From Aurantiochytrium sp. KH105 (taxonomy: Eukaryota > Sar > Bigyra > Thraustochytrida > Thraustochytriidae), in assembly GCA_003116975.1 (NCBI GenBank), contig BGKB01000007.1, positions 434,001-498,000 on the forward strand: a DNA stretch of 64,000 nucleotides. Reading direction: 5' to 3'. The notes beneath the pieces are model-generated. The model was not told where the DNA came from. It searched no databases and saw nothing but the letters and a program-made list of their open reading frames with translations. This document shows positions 57,201 to 64,000 of the stretch, piece after piece. The translations under genes were made by a program, and so were the position numbers. Numbering within the stretch: the first letter of the stretch is position 1; every line of letters begins with the position of its first letter.

Positions 57201-59726
57201 ATTGCTACCTTGCATGGAGCGGGCGACGCCGTGGAAGCGCTTATCCGCATTCAACTGAGCAATGCGCAGAAAAAGGCGCAGGAACTCCTCAAAACGCCTC
57301 GCGAAGACCAGCTTCACGAGATGGATGTCTTTGCCGTCAACCAGCCTGAAAAGTGCGCCGTGGACGGCGAGCCTTGCACACTCATCTACTACGCGGCCAT
57401 TGCGAATCGTGTGAGCCTCGTCAAACATTTGCTTGGGTCCAAGAGCGTAGCCGTGAACTCGGTGTGTCTGCACTCGTGCATTTCGTGCGGCGCAGTCGAA
57501 GCGCTTGCTGTCCTGCTGCCGCGACTGCGCTATGATCCGTCAGCGCAAGGCAGCTCGCGACGCCGCGTCCTCTTTGGGGTGGAGATGGATAGCAGCGTCG
57601 ACTTGAACAATCCTGAAGTGCGCGCGCGTCTGTCGGCTGATCTGCCCAAGGCTGACAACTTTAGCTACTTTAAGTCGCTGCTGGACCACATTGAGCGGGA
57701 ATTGAATGCACTCTCGGGCGCAGGAAACAAACTCATTTGGAAGACGAATGCGGACAGCGACGGCCAGGTCAGCATGGCACCTGCGCTACGCGCTCTCGAG
57801 GTCGTGCTGCAGTACTGCAATCCGACAGCGTACTATTACAGATCATTCTTGCACATTTACCTGCACAAGGTGATTGAGCTGGATGACCGGCCCGAAGAGG
57901 AAGCAATCTTGAGGGAATTCATTGATCGGTCACGCTTCCCGCTGCATATTGCGCTCATGAGCGCTCACGTTTTACGCAGCGTCTTTGGTCTCGAAAAACG
58001 ATTCTGGGACTCTTACCAGAGTCACGCAGACAACTTTCAGAACCTGGTGTGCAACATTCTCGACTGCTGCGAGGACCAGGCCGAGGCCGAAGAGCTTCTC
58101 CGCGAACGAGCAGACATCCCTTCGTGGCGTCGCGAAAATGGGACCTTGGTCACCCGGCCCTTGGCACACCGACACAAGTCTACTTGTGCCTACCTTGCTG
58201 TAAAGTACCGTCTCAAACGGGTGGTCGCGCACAAGTTTTTTACAACGCAAAACGATGCAATTTGGTTCAACGACGCAAATGATAGTCTCTACACGCGTGG
58301 TCTTGGAAGCCTGGCCAACCTGTCGGCAAGCTTTTTCCCCCTCTTCAAGCAAGGCAAGACGAGCGAGGTTCCCGTTCGCACGGGTGGTCCGACTGCTCAG
58401 CGTTTCGATGTGGACCGCAAGACGCGCAACGAAAGCCTTGTCGCGTTTCTGCTACGCGTGCCGGGTCTTAAGACTTCCATCCAGGCCAGCTATCGAGCTT
58501 GCGTGAGTCTCGTCTTGCTTGTGCTGCTCGTCTTGATGACTCCGGTGCTGTGGTTGTTGCCTTTTTCTCGATCGTTGCGCATTATTGTCGACATTCCACG
58601 GACCGAATTCGCCTGTTGCTACTTTAAATGGTCCGTGTGGAGCATGTCATACGTTCTGTATCTCTTGGCCTTTGCCTATTTGGCCACTAGAAACGCGCAA
58701 GGCGAGCAAGAGGCGTTGTCCACCTCAGAGCTGATCTTGATCATCTTCTTTTTAGGTAACGTTGTCGGCATCGTCGAGCAGATCGCGGCAATCGGCGTGG
58801 GTCCCTTCCTGCAGCATTCTGTCAATATTGTCGATGTAGGCGCGTCGATCGTGCTTGCTGCTGCTTTTTGCATGGATCGCACGACAGAGGCATATGACAT
58901 TCTCATGTCCATCGGCGCTATCTTGTCAACCTTTCGACTTTTTCATCTTTTCAGCGCAAGCAAAGAGCTGGGGCCGCTGTGGATTACTATGCAATATGTG
59001 GTGTGGGATGTGATTCGCTTCCTGGCGCTCTTGGCTGTCGTCCTGGTTGCTTTCATTCTCGCGTTTGTGTTTCTGCTGGGAGGTCAGGGCGTCGAGGGAT
59101 TCGAGACTGCAGGTGCGGCTTTTTCCTCGCTCGTGTGGTCCGTATTTGAGGCCTTTACCACGTACGACCCCAACCAGGGTGTTCGCACACGGCTGTACCA
59201 GGTGTTTCTCTTTGGTTTTCTCCTCATCGCCGCCGTCCTTTTGACCAATTTGTTGATTGCCATGATGACGCGGCGCTTTGAGCAGGTCGCACAAACGGCG
59301 CGCGTGCAGTGGTTGTATGCATTGGCTCAACTCATCGAAAAGTACAGTCTCATGCCCATTGCGCCGAGCCCCATCAACTTGCTCTCCTTTTTGCCCAACC
59401 TTGTCTTTCGCGTTCTTTATGGCAAGCAGTCGCTATATGATCCGTACATTCCGGAATTCAAGCGTGGGCATTCTATTGCGGTCGTGCCGATCATAACGTC
59501 CGAAGATCCACTATCAAACGTCAACAAGCGAGAGCTTGAGCAGGCTCTCAACTTTCGATGCACGCGCCGTGCGGTGATGACGCGTCACATTCGCAAAAGC
59601 AAGCTGCGCGATGCAAAGCATCGCGAGGTTCAGGATGCGCTCGCTCGCATTGGCCAGACGCTTGATCAGGTTTTGGTCCTGCAGCACAAGGATATGGCGG
59701 TGCGGAGCGCTCGCATTTTTTCTTAG
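54297..59726 (+). CDS. Giant TRP-like channel with two Nudix-like modules and ankyrin-like region
   Basis: 1809 residues; start in a CCACCATGG context. Residues 3-85 resemble a PB1/Ubl-like fold. An acidic low-complexity stretch (~180-210) precedes module 1 (~228-450), which contains IEDLFEELRNN, GVIRVVRLVRVKI, ESPYHAALRNVQQELGF and FPGLRTAYYINTLVLEML. Module 2 (~573-850) repeats the plan: NWLERYGVDTSRWGTGQAKTVQQLVDELHKGE, ALRVIRVAKVELI, KPGETPRDAALRGIREEIFD (Nudix-box-like), YPGLETRYILHLF. Ankyrin-like repeats lie at ~885-1080. The membrane core has helices at ~1402-1422, 1451-1466, 1476-1497, 1508-1528 and 1572-1597, a pore loop ~1603-1625 and S6 ~1634-1658 (LLIAAVLLTNLLIAMMTRRF). The C-terminus is helical. 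It should be a cation channel gated by a nucleotide-like or lipid ligand; that is inference. Confidence 0.85.
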   Translation: MGVKVIVEFDDGLGHRRRVRAAVSHEECTLKDIKAAVASEVLTDKIAVQTTGLQHNYELRNNAELQEFLQGVDSSLEAIVVEVKTLRSNPTKLRSIIERSQRFGKLPKSSVGGSPSIAVRRAAAAAAAAAVAEHKRRATRSSGNVEGVESQPWKILTEDHGPRKRKDKSSDDPRKYSDTGNGDASSDDKSDEDDEDNDEEDDEDDELEDLGSLGSLRPLVPKDRSRLTLSFLEDQLSSYRISWGSWKVEQSNKTIEDLFEELRNNASDLYADNHGVIRVVRLVRVKIVQPESKYILVNALKMVDLRRKHNDVHSLPAYKCKRNESPYHAALRNVQQELGFALWGPVSGIEAAHGTVITTLTNELAPRDPHARRRNILHGGTTILEKVRPTGFERPTHEFRESKSFPGLRTAYYINTLVLEMLSPRAPKQGSFTAVDQQHLDVIRLWQWMHPEHVQSKILREEPHANMRQNTLGHLTVEGSNRPGGVGAMGADDGDETEKAHLGIVASKAGLLARKAALYRQNLALMDGPPASSLLSRIAEFRFRVVQPSKRERHEKVEQENLLLHYSLPEDPREITVNLLNNWLERYGVDTSRWGTGQAKTVQQLVDELHKGETTLGLTSPGEAPTGGGIAPLATSSAGASMPPRSVPSQRFKNAGATAAAAGAATAAAALSGARQRLLSFRSSARFASKSALRVIRVAKVELIHERNPDLMLVETHQKLADSRLRVRFKTLAEKFKPGETPRDAALRGIREEIFDPDIYTVNENGDREVRKRPSIAELSKRVRILSIHAPLVEVSPSPSYPGLETRYILHLFRCMVPFLPDEPFCTDEPSYRNGGLSMVTHYWRWETRPTITAMTTSLINQVCFYFRLVPPAERDDKVLTDWLYEAAKTNQVNVIKLLCAVDEEGVVDPWEDEEAPAADDVEDADQEGGSSGEAPQSSASQLSTERVPRVKLDPSILRDKAGRSPLRIATLHGAGDAVEALIRIQLSNAQKKAQELLKTPREDQLHEMDVFAVNQPEKCAVDGEPCTLIYYAAIANRVSLVKHLLGSKSVAVNSVCLHSCISCGAVEALAVLLPRLRYDPSAQGSSRRRVLFGVEMDSSVDLNNPEVRARLSADLPKADNFSYFKSLLDHIERELNALSGAGNKLIWKTNADSDGQVSMAPALRALEVVLQYCNPTAYYYRSFLHIYLHKVIELDDRPEEEAILREFIDRSRFPLHIALMSAHVLRSVFGLEKRFWDSYQSHADNFQNLVCNILDCCEDQAEAEELLRERADIPSWRRENGTLVTRPLAHRHKSTCAYLAVKYRLKRVVAHKFFTTQNDAIWFNDANDSLYTRGLGSLANLSASFFPLFKQGKTSEVPVRTGGPTAQRFDVDRKTRNESLVAFLLRVPGLKTSIQASYRACVSLVLLVLLVLMTPVLWLLPFSRSLRIIVDIPRTEFACCYFKWSVWSMSYVLYLLAFAYLATRNAQGEQEALSTSELILIIFFLGNVVGIVEQIAAIGVGPFLQHSVNIVDVGASIVLAAAFCMDRTTEAYDILMSIGAILSTFRLFHLFSASKELGPLWITMQYVVWDVIRFLALLAVVLVAFILAFVFLLGGQGVEGFETAGAAFSSLVWSVFEAFTTYDPNQGVRTRLYQVFLFGFLLIAAVLLTNLLIAMMTRRFEQVAQTARVQWLYALAQLIEKYSLMPIAPSPINLLSFLPNLVFRVLYGKQSLYDPYIPEFKRGHSIAVVPIITSEDPLSNVNKRELEQALNFRCTRRAVMTRHIRKSKLRDAKHREVQDALARIGQTLDQVLVLQHKDMAVRSARIFS

Positions 59727-60132
59727 CTTTTAAAGTGTACACCCCGAAACCAAGTTCGCGCAATTCCTTGCTGTCGAGCAAAACGGCACGGGGAAAGAGG
59801 GTAGCACTGGAGCGCAAGAACATGCCGGAGAATTTTTAGAAATCAAACGAATAGAGAAGCGCATGGATCTTGGATAATGAGTTGCTTTAAAAAGTGATGC
59901 GAGTCCATAAAATTAACGTGTTCGGTATGCACGTGAGGCGCGCTGCCCGCGGGTGTTCATTTCTCTCTCTTGTCGTGCACAAGTCCCTTGTTTGCGCAGA
60001 CGAGCGATGGGAGAGAGTAAAGTAAAGAAGAAGTCAAGATTTTCTGTTGTCTCCCTCTTGGGGGGTGGGCGGGCTCGCGTCGCGGAGTGAACTCGCTGCA
60101 AGCAGCGGGGTCTGGTCGCGCGGTGTGAAACT
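59727..60132. other. Convergent spacer before RPB7
   Basis: 406 bp between the stops of the channel and RPB7 genes, containing 3'-end sequence and no gene. GGGGGGTGGGCGGGC at about 60060 is the only GC-rich block. Confidence 0.5.
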
Positions 60133-60962
60133 TTACTCGTCAACAGAAACGAGACCGAGATAATCGTCCTTGATGGTTCCAACTGCAGATACGCTGTTCT
60201 GGTCAAACTTTACGTTCATGAGGCGAAGACGCACACCACTACCGGCGCGAATTTCGACCTCTTTATCCTCTGACACCCAGGCACTTCGCTCGTGATCAAA
60301 ACCTTCTTTGAGATCCTCGGGCATCATGTGGCGTGAGACAAAGATTTGAAGCGGGCCAGCCTTTGCAAAAAAACCATAGTTGAGAGCCGTGGTTACGACG
60401 GCGTCAAGGACTTCGAGACGGAAAGGACGAAAGACAACAGCCTTGAACTTGACCTTGTACGTCACCTGGCCGGTGCTGTCTTCGATCTGACCTTTGCTAA
60501 TATCTTCGTCGTTGATCTCTGTCACGTACACGACGTAACCGATGCGACCAAGAGCGGCGCCTTCCACGGAGGACTTGAGTCGCGACTTGATCTTTTCGCG
60601 AAGTTGGGGGCCGAGATCCTCTGGGTTCATGGCCAGCTCCTCCTCGAAGCCTTTCTACGTGTTTTCCACGTGGCGCAGGTCATGTTAAAAAAAAAGTATG
60701 TCAGTCAGTCGATGCTTGGTCAGTACGCGAAACTCATCTCCCTCCTGCTCTCCCGTTCTCGTCCGCGCACGCGAGTGCGAAACAACAAGCTCTCGACTGC
60801 AAGATTTTGCGCGCCTGATCGCTCTCTCCATCCGTATCCTCTCCATTCTTCGCAAGGCCCGGCGGCGCTTTGCCGGGCCGCGCCGGATAGGCGGAGACCT
60901 CAGGAGGCAGCGTGCTCGCCCGCTGCCGCGCAACGCGTCTCGCCACGTACGAGGAAGAACAT
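60133..60962 (-). CDS. RPB7: RNA polymerase II subunit RPB7, with a 12-nt first exon
   Basis: The main exon is 60133-60654. An internal ATG at 60630 would start inside the protein, losing the conserved beginning. A 12-nt exon at 60951-60962 (ATG TTC TTC CTC) ends at a GTACGT donor, and the main exon is preceded by an ACACGTAG acceptor. Joining gives MFFLKGFEEELAMNPEDLGP, which fits RPB7's typical MFF-x-EL-x(3)-L-x(2)-P-x(2)-FGP. Product 177 residues (family ~171). Further motifs: VFRPFRLEVLDAVVTTALNYGFFAKAGPLQIFVSRHMMPED and the C-terminal OB fold ending TIKDDYLGLVSVDE. RPB7 pairs with RPB4 as the Pol II stalk and helps initiation and RNA exit. The intron is 296 nt (60655-60950). Confidence 0.93.
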
Positions 60963-61402
60963 CGTGCCCGCGCCGTGGCCCAGGATGTCACCAACGTTGG
61001 CGATTTGAGGCGCGGTCACTTTGGCGGCACATTTGTGTGGCATGCATACGTACGAATTTTTGTTTCTTGGTTTTGTTTTTTTGGGGGGCTTCAAGTTGTT
61101 GCGGCTTGCGGAGCCATTGTGGCCACGATTCGAGGGTTGAGGTCTTTGGTCGGTCGTGGCTCAAAAGGGCTTTTGCTCCGCGGTAAAGAGAGTTTGGCAC
61201 GAACAATGGTTTTTCTTTTTGCCAATGGCTTTTTTTTAGAACTGACCGGCTTTGGAGAAAAAGACAAGAAAAAGGGAGCGATTATCCTCGTCACTATCAA
61301 AATTTAAAAATTTAATCCCATCATGGATTCGTACGGATCTGGCGATGTGACCTTGTCCTTGAATGCATTTGGTTGGTTCTTCTCTAAACAATATGGAGAA
61401 CG

Positions 61403-61444
61403 TTTGCTATGACAATGGTATCGAGCAGACATTGTCATAGCAAA
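61403..61444. ncRNA. Perfect 15-bp hairpin, candidate structured element
   Basis: TTTGCTATGACAATG at 61403-61417 is exactly complementary, in reverse, to CATTGTCATAGCAAA at 61430-61444. The loop is GTATCGAGCAGA. It is in intergenic DNA, not in a repeat tract. It could be a small structured RNA, a protein-binding site, or a remnant of a small inverted-repeat element. Nothing shows that it is transcribed. Confidence 0.4.
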
Positions 61445-61551
61445 GAGTGTGGCGCGAGCTCCGCCAAAGTCTTCTGGACTTGCTCGATGATCCGTACAAT
61501 GGACTGTCTGTCACTTGGGCAACTGACATCAAGTGGGAGCGAGCGTTCCAT

Positions 61552-61578
61552 TAGGCCTATAACAGTAGGATAGGCCTA
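61552..61578. promoter_or_regulatory. Paired TAGGCCTA palindromes upstream of the SFI1-like gene
   Basis: Two perfect copies (61552-61559 and 61571-61578), 11 bp apart, close enough to act together. They are 163 bp upstream of the chosen ATG. Confidence 0.4.
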
Positions 61579-61741
61579 CTCGATTATGGTACTGCGCCAC
61601 GGCCCGGATCACGGTGCCACACTGTGTGTCCCAGTCCGAGTCCCGTCCCAATCGTAACGGATTCTCAGCGGCAATCGTCGAAGCCCACGAGGGCTGGGCG
61701 GTGGCGCAGCCTCGCCGCGGGCCGGAGCAGTCGTGTTGGCC

Positions 61742-63934
61742 ATGCAGCACCGACGCGGAGATCACTCGAGGCAGCAAGATCAGGGCCAGCAGCGGTGGCG
61801 AGAACAAGCTCTGGCGGCGCGTGTGGCTTCACAAGCTTTGGGTCCTCGGGTTGCATCGGCACGGTCAAGCCCGCGAGAGCGCGACGGCCTTGCGACGACG
61901 GGCTACAAGAATGCCACGCAGCGGCATGCGTACATTAAAGACCTCGACGCCCTCGCCTTGCCAGCCTCGCCCATGGCTACGCCTTCAACAGCGACGCCAG
62001 GCGGGGCATCTTTTATCTCAACATCTTCATTCGGAAGCCTTGTGTCGTCGGCCACGAGCGGGGCCGAGGTGCGGTCCGTAGACGAGCTGCTGAGCACCTG
62101 GCGAGAAAGAAGAGCTACGCGTAGACGTCCACGTGATACTTGCGCTTCGCCTCGGCGGCGGCGACAACGTCGTGAACGAGAACGACGAGGAGGAAGCTCT
62201 CGGGGTGTTCTGAAGGCCTCCTTTGCAATACCTGTCCCCCGGGATGGACCTTGGGAAGACAACCTGCGTAGAGAGGGAGAAAGGCAAGAGCAACTTGGAG
62301 GGAGGTGGTCTCGCGCAATGCGCCGGTCAGAACTTGAACGCATGCAAGAGACCGAATGTTTGGTATCTCGGGGAATTGAGTTTGAAAACGACAAGTGGAG
62401 CGACGACTCGAACGATGGCGATGATCCAGCGGTCACAAGCCAGCTCCGGATCGCCTTTGTACAGTGGCTTGAAGTGATGCGAGAACACCAGTTCCAGGAG
62501 ATCAGGGAACTTTCGGCAATGTACTATTACGACGTTGCGCTGTGTCAGAAAGCATTCTCAGGTTGGAAGCTGGTCCTTTTGGATCAACTTTGGCGACGCG
62601 CAGTGGAACATCCCGAGATGAGAATGAAGCAAGCGGCGTGGGAGCCTTGGGCTATGCTCGTCAAAACCGCACGACGAATGCGGCTAACCTCTCAAGAGCG
62701 CGCAAGGGTTGATTTTATAGAGCGACGTAGACAAGAAACGTTGCGCCAGCATCTGACTGCCTGGCGCAGTACCAGTGAACGAAGAATCGAAGTTCGCGCG
62801 AGAGGCACGCGAGTTCGTCAGGAGCTGTGTACTCGTGCCTGGCTTCGTCGCTGGAAACAAGCACTCGAGGCACGAAAATTACGAAAGCTGGCACACATTC
62901 TCGTACGTCGGTCGTGGAAGGTGCTCAAGTGGCAATGGAAGACACATCGCGTATGGAAGGCGATGCCTCAGCGTTTGGAGTGCCTTCGTCGCACTGCACA
63001 ATATCGGAATATGGTGCGTTTGCGAGCGCTGGAGCAATGGAGAGGCTTTGTGAAGGCTCGGAGGCTCGCGGCGTATTACGGAGATCTGCGTGAAGTTTTG
63101 GCAGAAATGCAGGTGAGCCTTTTGTCCAGACAAAGACGACGATGGCGCGTCATGTATACGCGCACTCGCGCGCGTCTCGCCATTCGGCAATGGCGCAAAT
63201 GGACGCAACGAGATCGAGAGCATGGGGCGTGCTACGATACAATTCAGACTTTGTCTCGAAAGAGGGCGCGGCGCCATGTTTTGTGGCAATGGCGCCGCGC
63301 TGCGCGAGAAAAGAGATGTAATCAGCGCTGGTCCGTGTTGTTGGGCGGCTTGCAAGCCAAAGCCCAAGAACATGCGGAGATCATCGCGCATGCCGCCGCG
63401 CGAAGACTTGTGCGTTGCGGAGCTGATATGTTTCGTGAATGGAGGCAAGCGTCGCGCGCCGAGCGACATCGTCGTCATCGTGAGATGCGTCGCGTCGTGG
63501 ATGCGCTGCTATGGGCCTGTGCGCGACACAGAGTTCAAAGGCGAATGGCAGTGGTGCATGCGGAGAAGATGCGCGCGAGAAGTGCATTTTGTGCATGGCG
63601 GCGCGCCATTATCCTGTCGGCTGACTGGGAGCGCGCCGTTGCGCTGCACGACCGACATTTGCTGCGCCAGATGCTCGCGCGCTGGAGATGGTACGTAGAT
63701 GCACTCCATCTCGCAGATGCTCGTGAGCGCGCGTTGGAGAGACAGCTCTCCTTGGGATGGTTTGCAGAAGTACGGTTGGAAGCCGCGCGCGCGTACCATT
63801 ACCGACGTCGCGCGGGGTGGGAGGTTCCCTTGCAGACTTCGCACGTTTCATACACGTCAATACATTCGCCCGCTAGGCCTGCGACGCCTGCATGTAGGTC
63901 TTGTGGGTGGGATGGAAGCATGTATCACAAGTGA
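61742..63934 (+). CDS. SFI1: SFI1-like centrin-binding repeat protein
   Basis: 730 residues from the ATG at 61742. The first ~230 residues are Arg/Ser-rich and disordered. About 240-700 is a continuous highly basic, helical array in which a Trp recurs at the end of each unit: AFVQWLEVM, AFSGWKLVL, HLTAWRSTS, WLRRWKQAL, VLKWQWKTH, ALEQWRGFV, AIRQWRKWT, VLWQWRRAA, MFREWRQAS, AFCAWRRAI, MLARWRWYV. This is the SFI1 pattern (about 23-35 residues per unit, hydrophobic-x2-W-K/R). SFI1 is a long helical rod that binds centrin at each repeat in centrioles, spindle-pole bodies and fibres. The C-terminal ~45 residues contain Cys-rich TPACRSCGW. Intronless as called; an exon beyond the stop is not needed. 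Confidence 0.85.
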   Translation: MQHRRGDHSRQQDQGQQRWREQALAARVASQALGPRVASARSSPRERDGLATTGYKNATQRHAYIKDLDALALPASPMATPSTATPGGASFISTSSFGSLVSSATSGAEVRSVDELLSTWRERRATRRRPRDTCASPRRRRQRRERERRGGSSRGVLKASFAIPVPRDGPWEDNLRREGERQEQLGGRWSRAMRRSELERMQETECLVSRGIEFENDKWSDDSNDGDDPAVTSQLRIAFVQWLEVMREHQFQEIRELSAMYYYDVALCQKAFSGWKLVLLDQLWRRAVEHPEMRMKQAAWEPWAMLVKTARRMRLTSQERARVDFIERRRQETLRQHLTAWRSTSERRIEVRARGTRVRQELCTRAWLRRWKQALEARKLRKLAHILVRRSWKVLKWQWKTHRVWKAMPQRLECLRRTAQYRNMVRLRALEQWRGFVKARRLAAYYGDLREVLAEMQVSLLSRQRRRWRVMYTRTRARLAIRQWRKWTQRDREHGACYDTIQTLSRKRARRHVLWQWRRAAREKRCNQRWSVLLGGLQAKAQEHAEIIAHAAARRLVRCGADMFREWRQASRAERHRRHREMRRVVDALLWACARHRVQRRMAVVHAEKMRARSAFCAWRRAIILSADWERAVALHDRHLLRQMLARWRWYVDALHLADARERALERQLSLGWFAEVRLEAARAYHYRRRAGWEVPLQTSHVSYTSIHSPARPATPACRSCGWDGSMYHK

Positions 63935-64000
63935 AAAGAGTTGCCGATGAAAGTGCCAAAACCCTCCAGCGGAGGAGGTTCCTTTGGAAATCTCACATAC

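Larger units (their letters stand above)
60963..61741. promoter_or_regulatory. Divergent promoter region RPB7 / SFI1-like, with hairpin and TAGGCCTA pair
   Basis: 779 bp between the RPB7 ATG and the SFI1-like ATG. It contains a perfect 15-bp inverted repeat with a 12-nt loop (61403-61444) and two TAGGCCTA palindromes (61552-61559 and 61571-61578), 163-190 bp upstream of the SFI1-like start. The open frames of this stretch are not convincing. Confidence 0.5.

Noticed and set aside
1..64000. CRISPR arrays, operons, bacterial promoters or phage genes
   Set aside because: None seen; spliced genes and eukaryote-specific proteins show nuclear eukaryotic DNA.

Overview
This window looks like nuclear DNA from an intron-poor, GC-rich unicellular eukaryote. 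I infer a stramenopile, possibly a thraustochytrid or related labyrinthulomycete. The reasons are long mostly intronless reading frames, a few short introns (about 95-300 nt, GT-AG plus one probable GC-AG), GC-rich low-complexity spacers full of microsatellites, a plant/alga-type GDP-mannose 3,5-epimerase, and several centriole or cilium proteins that imply a flagellated stage. The species cannot be fixed from sequence alone. I found no CRISPR array, operon, rRNA or convincing tRNA.

Layout. 0-9.3 kb: the 3' part of a TRP/polycystin-like channel, a FAM21/WASHC2-like WASH-complex tail protein, electron-transfer flavoprotein beta, a 3.4-kb simple-repeat spacer, and a mitochondrial PDK/BCKDK-type kinase with one intron. 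9.4-21.6 kb: a PDZ-like/LRR protein, an orphan coding-like fragment with a frame break, a prolyl-4-hydroxylase-like oxygenase, a convergent BAG6-like/GET4 pair, and an LPAAT-type acyltransferase. 22-31 kb: a TKL-type kinase, MCM3, a Hippo/MST kinase with a SARAH tail, and an ankyrin/coiled-coil/Calx-beta-like protein. 31-46.6 kb: a cytosolic carboxypeptidase, TRAPPC6/Trs33 (two exons), GDP-mannose 3,5-epimerase, PIBF1/CEP90, a tiny three-exon CENP-W gene, an uncharacterised low-complexity/helical protein and a GH43 glycosidase. 47-54.3 kb: a Cys/His-rich putative nuclear protein, then a 5.3-kb gene-poor stretch with a one-base assembly gap flanked by an exact 80-bp duplication and a diverged 96-bp tandem repeat. 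54.3-64 kb: an 1809-residue TRP-like channel with two Nudix-like modules and ankyrin-like sequence, RPB7 with a 12-nt first exon, a strong intergenic hairpin, and an SFI1-like centrin-binding protein.

Functional links. BAG6 and GET4 are partners in tail-anchored-protein targeting and quality control and lie tail to tail here. Tubulin carboxypeptidase, CEP90, CENP-W and SFI1 all concern microtubules, centrioles or kinetochores; CEP90 and CENP-W share a short divergent promoter region, as do the carboxypeptidase and TRAPPC6. FAM21-like, TRAPPC6 and LPAAT serve endomembrane traffic or lipid synthesis. The most unusual items are the duplicated Nudix-like/ankyrin/TRP architecture, the ankyrin/Calx-beta combination, the perfect 15-bp intergenic hairpin, the recurring TAGGCCTA palindrome upstream of genes, and the orphan frame-broken segment near 14 kb.
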